From the NCBI RefSeq assembly GCF_014648395.1, contig NZ_BMRA01000011.1:1-64000 (forward strand): a stretch of 64,000 nucleotides of DNA, in the 5' to 3' direction. A program made the position numbers and the translations under genes. The notes under the pieces were generated by a model, which was not told where the DNA came from, did not search any database, and was given only the letters and a program-made list of their open reading frames with translations. This DNA comes from Micromonospora fulviviridis. GTDB taxonomy: Bacteria > Actinomycetota > Actinomycetes > Mycobacteriales > Micromonosporaceae. Numbering within the stretch: the stretch's first letter is position 1; the number at the start of each line of letters is the position of its first letter. This document shows, in pieces, positions 31,998-40,255 of this stretch.

Positions 31998-32456
31998 TCA
32001 GGCCGCGCCGGAGCCCTCGCGGGGGAGCATCAGCCGGGCGCCGGGGCCCTCGGCGGCGAGCGCGTCGCCGGGGTTGTAGAGGGTGCAGCGCTGCAACGAG
32101 AGGCAGCCGCAGCCGATGCAGCCGTCCAGGTCGTCGCGGAGCTTGCCGAGCAACCGGATCCTCTCGTCCAGCCGGTCCCGCCAGCTCTTCGAGAGGGCGG
32201 CCCAGTCGTCCGGCGTGGGCGTACGCCCCGACGGCAGCGAGTCCAGCGCCTCCCGGATCTCCTCCAGCGAGACGCCGACCTGCTGGGAGATGCGGATGAA
32301 GGCCACCCGGCGCAGCTCGGTGCGGGCGTACCGGCGCTGGTTGCCGCCGGTGCGCTCGGCGCGGATCAGCCCGAGCCGCTCGTAGTAGCGCAGTGCGGAG
32401 GCAGCCACGCCGCTGCGGGCGGAGAGCTGCCCGATGGTCAGTGTTGCTTCGTGCAT
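31998..32456 (-). CDS. soxR: redox-sensitive MerR-family activator SoxR
   Basis: A 152-residue MerR-family regulator. An N-terminal winged helix (TIGQLSARSGVAASALRYYE) and a dimerisation helix lead to CIGCGCLSLQRC, giving cysteines 113, 116, 118 and 124 in the C-x2-C-x-C-x5-C pattern that binds the [2Fe-2S] cluster of SoxR. In actinobacteria SoxR responds to redox-active compounds such as actinorhodin. A perfect palindrome (32468-32489) lies just before its start and before the divergent transketolase gene. The ATG at 32456 matches the family N-terminus. Confidence 0.95.
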   Translation of the reverse strand: MHEATLTIGQLSARSGVAASALRYYERLGLIRAERTGGNQRRYARTELRRVAFIRISQQVGVSLEEIREALDSLPSGRTPTPDDWAALSKSWRDRLDERIRLLGKLRDDLDGCIGCGCLSLQRCTLYNPGDALAAEGPGARLMLPREGSGAA

Positions 32457-32467
32457 CACAGGGCCTT

Positions 32468-32489
32468 GAGTTGAAGTGTGCTTCAACTC
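32468..32489. promoter_or_regulatory. probable SoxR operator between soxR and transketolase genes
   Basis: GAGTTGAAG (32468-32476) and CTTCAACTC (32481-32489) form a perfect 9-bp inverted repeat with a 4-bp centre. Dyads of about this size between divergent genes are typical MerR/SoxR binding sites. It ends 13 bp before the transketolase start. Confidence 0.65.
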
Positions 32490-32502
32490 CGAGGCTATCC
32501 GC

Positions 32503-33195
32503 ATGACCACCACGACCGCCACCGACCCCGCGCTGCTCGGGGCGCTGCTCGACCGGGTACGCGCCGGCCGCGAGTTCGGCGCCAACGTGTACTCGACGCT
32601 GGACGTGCTCCAGGTGCTCTACGACCGGGTGCTACGGATCACCCCGGAGACCGTGGACGACCCCGATCGGGACCGCTTCCTGCTCTCCAAGGGGCACGCG
32701 GTCGCCGGCTACTACGCGCTGCTCGCCGCCAAGGGCTTCGTGCCGGTGGCGTGGCTGGACGACCAGGGCGGCCCGGAGAGCCGGCTCGGCGACCACCCGG
32801 ACCGGCTGCTGGTGCCCGGGGTGGAGATCGGGTCCGGGTCGCTCGGCCACGGTCTCGGCCTGGGCGTGGGCACCGCGCTCGGGTTGCGCGCCCAGGGCCG
32901 CACCGACCCCCGGGTGTACGTGCTGCTCGGCGACGCCGAGTTGGACGAGGGCTCGAACCACGAGGCGATCGCGTACGCGGGCGCCACCGGGCTCGGCAAC
33001 CTGACCGCGATCGTGCTGGACAACCGCTCGGCGAGCCACGGCTGGCCGGGCGGCGCGGCCAGCCGGTTCACCGTGAACGGGTGGACGGCCGAGACCGTCG
33101 ACGGCCGGGACCACGCCGCCCTGCACACCGCCCTGACGGGGCACGACCACCACCGGCCGCACGTCGTCGTCGCGGTCGTCACCGACGGGGAGTGA
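32503..33195 (+). CDS. transketolase, N-terminal (ThDP-binding) subunit
   Basis: A 230-residue protein equal to the pyrophosphate-binding half of transketolase. Motifs are LSKGHAVAGYYALLA, GSLGHGLGLGVGTALG, and the ThDP/Mg motif GDAELDEGSNHEA extending to LDNRSASHG. It needs the next gene product to form an active enzyme of the pentose phosphate pathway or a related C2-transfer. The ATG at 32503 is favoured; an in-frame start at 32476 lies inside the palindrome. Two bases separate its stop from the next ATG, so they are coupled. Split transketolases are often secondary isoforms with specialised roles. Confidence 0.93.
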   Translation: MTTTTATDPALLGALLDRVRAGREFGANVYSTLDVLQVLYDRVLRITPETVDDPDRDRFLLSKGHAVAGYYALLAAKGFVPVAWLDDQGGPESRLGDHPDRLLVPGVEIGSGSLGHGLGLGVGTALGLRAQGRTDPRVYVLLGDAELDEGSNHEAIAYAGATGLGNLTAIVLDNRSASHGWPGGAASRFTVNGWTAETVDGRDHAALHTALTGHDHHRPHVVVAVVTDGE

Positions 33196-33197
33196 CC

Positions 33198-34097
33198 ATG
33201 GACATGCGCGAAGTCTTCGTGACCACGGCCGAGGAGGTCCTGGCGGATCCCCGCACCACGATCGTGCTGGCCGACATCTCGGCGGCCGCGTTCGCCCCGG
33301 CCGCCGCGCGGTACCCGGGCCGGGTGGTCAACGTCGGCATCCGGGAGCAGTTGATGGTGGGCGTGGCCGGCGGGCTGGCGCTGACCGGGCAGCGGCCGAT
33401 CGTGCACAGCTACGCGCCGTTCCTCGTCGAGCGGGCGTACGAGCAGATCAAGCTGGACCTCGACCACCAGGGGGTCGGCGCGGTGCTGGTCAGCGTCGGC
33501 GCGTCGTACGACCGGGCGGCGGCGGGGCGGACCCACCTCGGGCCGGCCGACGTGGCGCTGATCGACACCCTGCGCGACTGGACCGTGCACGTGCCGGGTC
33601 ACCCGGACGAGGTGCCCGGGCTACTGCGCGACCTGGTGTGCGGGCGGGACTCGGCGTACCTGCGGCTGTCCACGCAGGCCAACGCGCGGGCGTACCCCGA
33701 GGCGGGTGAGCTGCGGGTGGTGCGGGACGCCGGGCCGGGCGCGCCGCTGCTGGTGGCCGTCGGGCCGCTGCTGGACGCGGCCCTCGCGGCGGTGGCCGAC
33801 CGGCCGGTCACGGTGGCCTACACCCACCGGCCGCGCCCGTTCGACACGGCCGGGCTGCGGGCGCTCGCCGGCATCGAGGTGATCCTGGTCGAGCCGTACC
33901 TGGCGGGCACCTCGGCCCGGGTGGTGGGCGCGGCGCTGGCCGACCGGCCGCACCGGCTGCTCGCCCTCGGGGTGGGCCGGTCCGACCTGCGCCGCTACGG
34001 CACGCCCGAGGACCACGACCGCTGGCACGGCCTGGACGCGGCCGGCCTCCGCCGCTCGGTCGACGCGTTCCTCACCCCGGCCCGGGCGGCCGCCTGA
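33198..34097 (+). CDS. transketolase, C-terminal subunit
   Basis: A 299-residue protein with the pyrimidine-binding and C-terminal domains of transketolase. NVGIREQLMVGVAGGLALTG holds the catalytic Glu, and HLGPADVALIDTLRDWTV and the C-terminal Rossmann-like part follow. It pairs with the upstream subunit. GGGGAG lies just before the ATG at 33198; a GTG at 33192 overlapping the upstream stop is an alternative. Together the pair is expected to move two-carbon units from ketoses. Its possible control through the SoxR palindrome would tie NADPH-yielding pentose metabolism to redox stress (inference). Confidence 0.93.
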   Translation: MDMREVFVTTAEEVLADPRTTIVLADISAAAFAPAAARYPGRVVNVGIREQLMVGVAGGLALTGQRPIVHSYAPFLVERAYEQIKLDLDHQGVGAVLVSVGASYDRAAAGRTHLGPADVALIDTLRDWTVHVPGHPDEVPGLLRDLVCGRDSAYLRLSTQANARAYPEAGELRVVRDAGPGAPLLVAVGPLLDAALAAVADRPVTVAYTHRPRPFDTAGLRALAGIEVILVEPYLAGTSARVVGAALADRPHRLLALGVGRSDLRRYGTPEDHDRWHGLDAAGLRRSVDAFLTPARAAA

Positions 34098-34111
34098 ACG
34101 ACGAGACGACG

Positions 34112-34150
34112 GGACCCCGCGACACCGGCCTGGGCCGGGGTGCGGGGTCC
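34112..34150. terminator. bidirectional hairpin terminator
   Basis: GGACCCCGC (34112-34120) pairs with GCGGGGTCC (34142-34150), with flanking partial pairing of GACGAC/GTCGTC. It lies between convergent transketolase and glycosyltransferase genes. Confidence 0.5.
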
Positions 34151-34166
34151 GTGTCGTCGTGGGGCG

Positions 34167-34874
34167 TCAGCGGGCGGCGGGGCCGACCGGGCGGCGCCGG
34201 GCCCGCTCGCGGGCCAGGATCCAGATCGCCTCGACGCCGTCCTTCCAGGTGATCTTCTTGCCCTCCTCGCGGCCCCGGGCGCGGTAGCTGATCGGGACCT
34301 CGTAGGGGCGGATGCGCTGGCGCAGCAGCTTGCCGGTGACCTCGGCCTCCATGCCGAAGCCGCGCGAGCGGACCTGGAGCGAGCGGTAGAGCTCCAGCGG
34401 CATCAGCTTGAAGCAGGTCTCCAGGTCGCCGATGTACGAGTTGTAGAGCACGTTGGCGGCGAGCGTCACGCCCTTGTTGCCCATCACGTACCAGAAGCTG
34501 TAGGAGCTGTGGCTGCCGAAGGTCCGATTGCCGTAGACCACCGTGGCCCGCCCGTCGAGCACCGGCTCGAGCAGCCGCGGGATGTCCTGCGGGTCGTACT
34601 CGAGGTCGGCGTCGAGGATGACCATGTACTCACCCTCGGCGTTGTCGACGGCGGTCTTGATGGCCGCGCCCTTGCCGGCGTTGCGCTGGTGGGTGATCAC
34701 CCGGAGCCGGGCGTCGTCCACCCGGCCGAGCACCTCGCCGGTGCCGTCACGGCTGCCGTCGTCCACGACGACGAGTTCGATCTCGCACGGGTAGTCCACC
34801 GCCAATGCCTGCTTGAGGGCATCCGCAATGCGTTCTTCCTCGTTGTAGACCGGCATGAGGATCGAGAGCTTCAC
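34167..34874 (-). CDS. family 2 glycosyltransferase, dolichol-phosphate mannose synthase-like
   Basis: A cytoplasmic GT-A enzyme of 235 residues. The N-terminus reads LSILMPVYNEEERI, nucleotide binding is at VVVDDGSRDGTGE, and the metal motif is ILDADLEYDP, with the acceptor helix sequence NKGVTLAANVLYNSYIGD typical of Dpm1-like enzymes that transfer a sugar to polyprenyl phosphate. There is no C-terminal membrane segment. The GTG start has GGAGA upstream. It may feed sugars to GT-C enzymes outside the membrane, such as the candidate at 25953-27764 (inference). Confidence 0.9.
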   Translation of the reverse strand: MKLSILMPVYNEEERIADALKQALAVDYPCEIELVVVDDGSRDGTGEVLGRVDDARLRVITHQRNAGKGAAIKTAVDNAEGEYMVILDADLEYDPQDIPRLLEPVLDGRATVVYGNRTFGSHSSYSFWYVMGNKGVTLAANVLYNSYIGDLETCFKLMPLELYRSLQVRSRGFGMEAEVTGKLLRQRIRPYEVPISYRARGREEGKKITWKDGVEAIWILARERARRRPVGPAAR

Positions 34875-35056
34875 GGGTTCTCCACGGTGGCGACGGCAAG
34901 TCGGGGCCTAGCGTAACCCGGCTGGTCGCCGAGGTCACCACAGCCCGCCCCCGACCTGGCCGGACACCCCGCACCGCCCGCCCGATCTGCCGGAGAAGTG
35001 CCCTTCCGCACCCCGCCGCAACGTTTCCGAGACGTATTCACATCTCGCCATCGGAC

Positions 35057-35096
35057 GGTTACCGTCTGGTAACTCAATCGACGTCCCGCGATTGAG
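35057..35096 (+). promoter_or_regulatory. nested inverted repeats before the secreted hydrolase gene
   Basis: GTTACC (35058-35063) and GGTAAC (35068-35073) form one inverted repeat. CTCAATCG (35073-35080) and CGATTGAG (35089-35096) form a second, ending just before the AAAGGAG ribosome-binding site. The first looks like an operator; the second could be an RNA hairpin near the ribosome-binding site. Confidence 0.45.
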
Positions 35097-35113
35097 GCGA
35101 AAGGAGTGCGTCG

Positions 35114-36712
35114 ATGTCTGGTACCCCCACCAGGCGCGCACGGACGATCCGACGCCGCACCCTGGCCGCCGTGTCCGCCGCCGCCCTCGCCCTGCCGCTG
35201 CTGCTCGGACCGGCCGCCCCCGCGGCCGCCGCCGACCGGCCCGCCGTCCAGCCGCTCCCCGCCGCGCTGGAGACCGTCCGCGCCGCCGAGGCCACCGCCC
35301 TCTACGGCTCCCCCGACATCCGGCCGCTGGAACAGCGGCGCACCGCCCTGGTCACCATGGGTGACAGCGAGATCTCCGGAGAGGGCGTCGGCAACTACGT
35401 GCCGGGCACCCACCAGGCCGGCAACTGGTGCGACCGCTCGTACGACCAGGCGGTCTTCCGCACCGGCATCCCCGCCGACCAGAAGTACAACCTGGCCTGC
35501 TCGGGGGCGACCCCGTGGAACCTGATCGCCGGCGGGCCGACCCAGCACAACGAGCTGAACCAGGGCGACCAGCTCGCGATCAAGGCGCGGAACACGCACG
35601 TCCGGCTCATCTGGGTGGTGGTCGGCGCGAACGGCGACGGCACCATCCAGTTCGGGCCGGTGGCCACCGACTGCGCCGTGCGCCGGGTCTTCTTCCAGGG
35701 CGCGTGCTGGCCCACCTACACCGACCAGTGGACGATCCGCACCGACGGCAGCCGGCAGGCCGTCGAGGACGCGCTGAACTCGATCCGGCAGACCATGACC
35801 GCCGCCGGCTACCTGCGCACCGACTACGAGCTGGTGCTCATGTCGTACCCGAGCCCGGGCAGCCCGGACGTGGAGGACAACCCGAACTTCCCCGGCTGGT
35901 ACTCCGGCGGCTGCCTGCTCTACCTGGCCGACATGGCGTTCGCCCGGAACAAGGCGGTGCCGATGTTCGAGTCGGCGCTGCGCGCCGCCGCCACCAACAC
36001 CGGCACCCGCTACCTGGACGCCAGCCGGCTCTTCCACGGCCACGAGGTGTGCACCGACAACACCTCGGTCCGCGGCCTCTTCATCGAGGTCGGGATCTGG
36101 GACGAGAACGCCGCCCGGCAGTCGTTCCACCCCAACTACCGCGGGCACGGCATGTTCGCCCAGTGCGTCACCCAGTTCTGGAACTCGGGCGCCCAGCGGG
36201 CCACCTGCGTCGACCCGGCCAGCACCGGCCAGGGTGTGCTGGTCGACGGGCTGCTGGAGTTCCGGCAGCTGCGCAACGCGGCCACCGGGACCTGTGTGGA
36301 CGGCAAGGGGTACAACTCCCGCAACGGCACGGTGCAGCAGTCGTACGCCTGCCACGGCGGCCGCAACCAGGGCTTCTGGTACGACCCGGCGCGGCAGTCG
36401 CTGCACTCCGAGCTCTCCCACGACCGCTGCCTGGACGTGAGCGGCGGCAGCCTGACCGCCGGCACCACGGTCAACATCTACGACTGTCACGGAGGGGCGA
36501 ACCAGAAGTTCGTCTTCGCCGGCAACCAGCTCAAGCCGGCCGGCGCGACGAACCTCTGCGTCGCCTTCGACAACCCCTGGCTGGGCACCCCGCGGCTGCG
36601 GCTGGCGACCTGCTCGTCGAGCACCCGCCAGCAGTGGTCCTTCGAGTCCCGGTCGTACGCCAACCCCGTCGGTTACGGGCACGACGACTTCATCGGGTCC
36701 CGCGTCTACTGA
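35114..36712 (+). CDS. secreted SGNH hydrolase with a ricin-type lectin domain
   Basis: A 532-residue exported protein. A twin-basic N-terminus with RRRTLAAVSAAALALPLLLG is a signal peptide. Residues 75-365 are an SGNH/GDSL esterase with MGDSEISGEG (nucleophile Ser85), a GANGDG-containing block and SFHPNYRGH near 337-345 supplying the catalytic His. Residues 390-515 are a ricin B-type beta-trefoil with repeated QxF/W motifs that binds carbohydrate. The enzyme probably deacylates polysaccharide or lipid outside the cell. AAAGGAG lies upstream of the ATG. Single gene with two inverted repeats in its leader. Confidence 0.9.
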   Translation: MSGTPTRRARTIRRRTLAAVSAAALALPLLLGPAAPAAAADRPAVQPLPAALETVRAAEATALYGSPDIRPLEQRRTALVTMGDSEISGEGVGNYVPGTHQAGNWCDRSYDQAVFRTGIPADQKYNLACSGATPWNLIAGGPTQHNELNQGDQLAIKARNTHVRLIWVVVGANGDGTIQFGPVATDCAVRRVFFQGACWPTYTDQWTIRTDGSRQAVEDALNSIRQTMTAAGYLRTDYELVLMSYPSPGSPDVEDNPNFPGWYSGGCLLYLADMAFARNKAVPMFESALRAAATNTGTRYLDASRLFHGHEVCTDNTSVRGLFIEVGIWDENAARQSFHPNYRGHGMFAQCVTQFWNSGAQRATCVDPASTGQGVLVDGLLEFRQLRNAATGTCVDGKGYNSRNGTVQQSYACHGGRNQGFWYDPARQSLHSELSHDRCLDVSGGSLTAGTTVNIYDCHGGANQKFVFAGNQLKPAGATNLCVAFDNPWLGTPRLRLATCSSSTRQQWSFESRSYANPVGYGHDDFIGSRVY

Positions 36713-36719
36713 GGAACGC

Positions 36720-36753
36720 CACCGGGGCCGGCGCGACCGCGCCGGCCCCGGTG
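36720..36753. terminator. bidirectional hairpin terminator
   Basis: A 15-bp perfect stem (CACCGGGGCCGGCGC at 36720-36734 with its complement at 36739-36753) and a 4-nt loop sit between the convergent hydrolase and lipoprotein genes. Confidence 0.65.
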
Positions 36754-36761
36754 CTCCCGCC

Positions 36762-37370
36762 TCACTTCTGCGCGAACGGGACCACGATCAGCCGGGCCAC
36801 TCCGTTGTCGCCGTCCTTGGCGCCGGCCACGCCGACCGTCGTGCCGACCTTGATGTCGCTCGACTGCACGGTGGTGCGCCGCTCCACCACCCGGAGCTTC
36901 TCGTCGAAGGTCCAGGTCATGGTGAAGCCGTCGGTGGACTTCACGGTCATCGACTTCGCGTCGATCGCGGTCACCTGGCCGCGCTGCACGGCGACGGTCT
37001 TCGTCCCGCCGTCCTTGGTCTGCACCACGACCTCGCCGTGCAGGGTGTTCTTGCGCAGCAGCACCCGGGCGCGGTGCCGCTTGCGCCACTCCTGCGCCCG
37101 CTCGCCCCGCTTGTCCTGCGGGCCGGCCTGCTCACCGGGCGCGCCGGAGGCCGAGGGAGCCGGTGCGGCGACCGGGTCGACGTCCAGGTCGGCGGCGTCG
37201 ACGCCGAGCGCGGCCAGCGCCTGGCCGTCCGCGCCCATCGCGGCGGCCACCTCGACGGCGGTCTCCTTCGCCGAGTCCTGTGCGACCTGGGCCTGGCCGC
37301 AGCCGGCGAGGCCGAGCGCGGCCGCCGCGAGCAGCGCGGTGACGCCGGTGACGATTCCCTGACGTGCCAT
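36762..37370 (-). CDS. lipoprotein, likely target of the adjacent two-component system
   Basis: A 202-residue putative lipoprotein with a lipobox ending LGLAGC (Cys24). After a charged linker (DKRGERAQEWRKRHR) the C-terminal half consists of beta-strand repeats such as HGEVVVQTKDGGTKTVAVQRG followed by VTAIDAKSMTVKSTDGFTMTW, resembling DUF5666-like beta domains. Function unknown. It follows the response regulator and kinase genes on the same strand, and an operator-like repeat lies 56 bp before its start, matching one before the regulator gene. It is probably exported in response to that system. GAGAGGAA precedes the ATG. Confidence 0.75.
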   Translation of the reverse strand: MARQGIVTGVTALLAAAALGLAGCGQAQVAQDSAKETAVEVAAAMGADGQALAALGVDAADLDVDPVAAPAPSASGAPGEQAGPQDKRGERAQEWRKRHRARVLLRKNTLHGEVVVQTKDGGTKTVAVQRGQVTAIDAKSMTVKSTDGFTMTWTFDEKLRVVERRTTVQSSDIKVGTTVGVAGAKDGDNGVARLIVVPFAQK

Positions 37371-37425
37371 CAGTGTTCCTCTCGTCCGTGGTGCCCTCAG
37401 CCTCTCCCGCGCGCACGAGCGGATC

Positions 37426-37453
37426 GTCAGGCCGATGTTCGGGTCAGGTAAGG
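37426..37453 (-). promoter_or_regulatory. candidate response-regulator site before the lipoprotein gene
   Basis: GTCAGG-N3-ATGTTCGG followed by GGTAA is shared, with about 21 of 28 matches, with 39593-39620 upstream of the response regulator gene. This copy overlaps the last codons and stop of the histidine kinase gene. Confidence 0.55.
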
Positions 37454-38872
37454 ATCGCCGGGCAGCCGGACGGTGAGGGCCGCGCCGCCCTCCGGGGCGT
37501 GCCCGGCTGTGATCTCGCCGCCGAGCCGGCGGACCAGCCCGGCGGCCAGCGCCAGCCCCAGACCGCTGCCCACCTTGCGCACCCCCCGGTACCGCTGGTG
37601 CAGCGCCCCGCGCTCGAACGCCACCGCCAGGTCGTCGTCGGTGAAGCCGGGTCCGCCGTCGCGGACCTCGACGACGCCGCCCTCCGCCGGGTCCGTGCCG
37701 GCCGGCCGGACCGCGAGCACCACGGGCGCCCCCGGGGGTACGACCCGCAGCGCGTTCTCCAGCAACCCGTCCACCACCTGCCGGATCCGCCCCGGATCGG
37801 TGTACGCCGGCACCGGCGCGGCCGGCGCCTCCACCCGGAACGGCACGCCGACCGCCGCGCACCGGTCCGTCCAGGTGCGGGCCGCGTCGGCGGCGAGCCG
37901 GGTCAGGTCGACCGGCCCGGGTTCCAGCGGGAAGTCGGCGGCTTCCAGCCGGGCCAGCGCCAGCAGGTCGCTGACCAGCCGGTCCAGGTGCTCGGACTCG
38001 GCGAGCACGGTCCGGCCGGTGGCCGGCACCGCGTCGGCCTCGATCACCCCGTCGGCCAGCGCCTCGGCGTAGCCGCGGATGGCGGTGAGCGGGGTGCGCA
38101 GCTCGTGCGAGACCGAGAGCAGGAACTCGCGCTGCCGCCCCTCGCTGGTGGCCAGCGCGGCGGCCAGCCCGTTCAGCGCGTACGCCAGGTCGGCCACCTC
38201 GTCGGGCGGTTCGACCGGCACCCGGACCGCCCGGTCCCCGGCGCGCAGCCGGGCGGCTGCGGTGGCCGCGGTCCGGATCGGCCGGGCCAGCCGGCGCGCG
38301 AGGAACAGGCCGGCGGCCACCCCGGCGGCGAGCCCCGCGAGCAACGGCAACCAGAGACTGAGCAGCACCTGCCGCCACGGTCCGTCCCGGGTCGCCCGGG
38401 TCAGCACCACGCCGTCCCCGCCGGGCAGCGCCCGGCCCTCGACCAGGGCCCGTTCGCCGCCGACCAGCCGCCGGCCGGAGACGTCCCGGCCAGCCGCCAC
38501 CCGGCTCACCACCTGCCGGGGCAGGCCAGCGCGGTCGGCCTGGCCCGCCCGGATCAGGTACACCTCGATCTGCTGCTGGCGGAGTTGGCGGATGAGCCGA
38601 TCCCCCGCGGTGTCCCGCTGGCGTACCGCCCGGACCCGGAGCACATCGGCGGCGAGCCGGGCCTGGGCGGCCAGCGCGACCTGGTCGCGCCGCTCGGCGC
38701 CGCGCACCGCCAGGGGGACCGCGACCAGCGCGGTGACCAGCACCGACACCAGCGCCACGGCGCAGGTGACCAGCACCGCGCGGGCGGTCAGGGTGTGCGC
38801 GAACCGCCGCCGGGGCGGGGCCGGCGGGCCGGGACCGACGACCGGCAGCGCCATGGTGGGCTGCTCAGGCAT
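37427..38872 (-). CDS. HAMP-domain sensor histidine kinase
   Basis: An inner-membrane kinase of 481 residues. The first TM (about 28-55) and second TM (about 170-192) enclose an extracytoplasmic sensor of about 115 residues. HAMP follows (RRLARPIRTAATAAARL), then HisKA with SVSHELRTPL (His near 256) and the ATPase domain with LLENALR (N box), VEVRDGGPGF (G1) and GSGLGLALAAGLV (G2). It should phosphorylate the response regulator encoded just upstream. The ATG overlaps the regulator stop by 8 bp. The end of the gene carries the putative operator of the downstream lipoprotein. Confidence 0.93.
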   Translation of the reverse strand: MPEQPTMALPVVGPGPPAPPRRRFAHTLTARAVLVTCAVALVSVLVTALVAVPLAVRGAERRDQVALAAQARLAADVLRVRAVRQRDTAGDRLIRQLRQQQIEVYLIRAGQADRAGLPRQVVSRVAAGRDVSGRRLVGGERALVEGRALPGGDGVVLTRATRDGPWRQVLLSLWLPLLAGLAAGVAAGLFLARRLARPIRTAATAAARLRAGDRAVRVPVEPPDEVADLAYALNGLAAALATSEGRQREFLLSVSHELRTPLTAIRGYAEALADGVIEADAVPATGRTVLAESEHLDRLVSDLLALARLEAADFPLEPGPVDLTRLAADAARTWTDRCAAVGVPFRVEAPAAPVPAYTDPGRIRQVVDGLLENALRVVPPGAPVVLAVRPAGTDPAEGGVVEVRDGGPGFTDDDLAVAFERGALHQRYRGVRKVGSGLGLALAAGLVRRLGGEITAGHAPEGGAALTVRLPGDPYLTRTSA

Positions 38873-39557
38873 CGGCCGCGTACCCGACGCCGCGGTGGGT
38901 GCGGATCACGCTGGCCGGGCCGAGCTTCGCCCGGACCTGCGCCACGTGCACGTCGACGGTCCGGGTGCCGGCGTGGGCCGCGTACCCCCAGACGCCGGCC
39001 AGCAGTTCCTCCCGGGTGAAGACCCGGCCGGGCCGGGCCATCAGGTGCGCGAGCAGGTCGAACTCGGTGGAGGTGAGCTGCACCGGGGCGCCGGCGGCGG
39101 TGACCGTGCGGCGGGCCGGGTCGAGGGTGACCGGGCCGACCACCCGGGGCCGCTCGGTCGTGGCGGGCGCGCCGGCGGTGCGGCGCAGCACCGCCCGCAC
39201 CCGGGCGACCAGCTCGCGCGGGCTGAACGGCTTGGTCACGTAGTCGTCCGCGCCCAGTTCCAGGCCGACGACCCGGTCCACCTCGTCGTCCCGCGCGGTG
39301 AGGAAGATGACCGGCGTCCAGTCGCCGGCCTCACGCAGCCGCCGGCAGACCTCGGTGCCGGCCAGGCCGGGCAGCGCGATGTCGAGCACGCAGGCCACCG
39401 GGCGCAGCCGCCGCGCGGCGGCCAGCCCGGCCGCCCCGTCCCGTTCCAGGTGTACGCCGAACCCGTCCCGGGTCAGGTAGAGCCGGACCAGGTCGGCGAT
39501 GGCCGGCTCGTCCTCCACCACGAGGACGAGTCCGCGCGGTGCGTCGTCGGCGGTCAC
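38865..39557 (-). CDS. OmpR/PhoB-family response regulator
   Basis: A 230-residue regulator. The receiver domain (10-122) has the acidic pair ED at 15-16, the phospho-acceptor Asp59 in VLDIALPG, the Thr in FLTARDD and the Lys in YVTKPFSPREL. The C-terminal winged helix (140-228) has the typical TSTEFDLLAHLMARPGRVFT and RTHRGVGYAADA sequences. It likely activates its own operon and the lipoprotein gene through the repeated sites at 39593-39620 and 37426-37453. The start is GTG. Signal unknown. Confidence 0.94.
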   Translation of the reverse strand: MTADDAPRGLVLVVEDEPAIADLVRLYLTRDGFGVHLERDGAAGLAAARRLRPVACVLDIALPGLAGTEVCRRLREAGDWTPVIFLTARDDEVDRVVGLELGADDYVTKPFSPRELVARVRAVLRRTAGAPATTERPRVVGPVTLDPARRTVTAAGAPVQLTSTEFDLLAHLMARPGRVFTREELLAGVWGYAAHAGTRTVDVHVAQVRAKLGPASVIRTHRGVGYAADA

Positions 39558-39592
39558 CGGCCCATGATGACCGAACGGGGGCCGCCCGGACG

Positions 39593-39620
39593 GTCAGGGG
39601 AATGTTCGGATTCGGTAAAG
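39593..39620 (-). promoter_or_regulatory. candidate response-regulator site before its own gene
   Basis: GTCAGG-N3-ATGTTCGG plus GGTAA, matching 37426-37453. Located 36 bp upstream of the response regulator GTG, consistent with autoregulation. Confidence 0.55.
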
Positions 39621-39626
39621 AGCCGG

Positions 39627-40139
39627 TCAGCGGACCGGCGCGGGGCGGAACGCGGCCGGGCGGGCGCCGGCCGGCGGCTCGCCGATGGTGGCGACAAGCC
39701 GCTCGGCGGGCGTACGGAGCCGGGTCCGGAAGGCGTGGTTGAGCAGGGCGTCGAGCTGCCACACCTGCTTCGGATGGTGGGTCCGGATGAGGAACCGCTC
39801 CCGGACCCCGTCGATCGCCGTGGCCGCCAGCTCCAGGCTGTGCGACCGGGGGTCGGGACTCCAGGTGACGTTGCTGAGCTCGCGCAGTTCGGTGTTGAGG
39901 TGCAGGCGCAGCCGGTGCAGCACCCGGGTCTGCCGGGTGACCACCAGGCGGCGGTGGGTGAGCAGCATCAGGTAGTCGCCGCCGATCGGGTGGTCCGGAC
40001 GGCTGCACCGGGTGACCAGGATGGTGGCATCGCCGGAGCCGACGCACCGGCGGAAGACCGGCATGTGCCGGCTGACGGTCTGGGTCGCCAGGCCGGTGTC
40101 GGCGGCGGCCGGAAGGAACGTTCGCGAGAACACGTCCAT
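39627..40139 (-). CDS. hypothetical protein, possible PH-like fold
   Basis: A cytoplasmic protein of 170 residues with no family I can name. The middle part alternates beta-like segments (GDYLMLLTHRRLVVTRQTRV, then LNTELRELSNVTWSP and ERFLIRT), as in small bacterial PH-like proteins that read 'LTxRRLVVTxxxRxL'. A C-terminal helix and Pro-rich tail follow. The ATG at 40139 (MDVFSRTF) is chosen because the 24 residues upstream look non-coding. It is upstream of the two-component operon on the same strand, separated by the regulator promoter. Confidence 0.6.
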   Translation of the reverse strand: MDVFSRTFLPAAADTGLATQTVSRHMPVFRRCVGSGDATILVTRCSRPDHPIGGDYLMLLTHRRLVVTRQTRVLHRLRLHLNTELRELSNVTWSPDPRSHSLELAATAIDGVRERFLIRTHHPKQVWQLDALLNHAFRTRLRTPAERLVATIGEPPAGARPAAFRPAPVR

Positions 40140-40255
40140 GCAAGATGCAACGAGCAGGTGAGCAGGAGTGATATGGGTCACTCCCGATTTCTGGAACTTC
40201 CACCCGTGCAAATCGCACAGCCGGTGCGACGTCGAGCCCCGGTCGGGCGGCCCGG

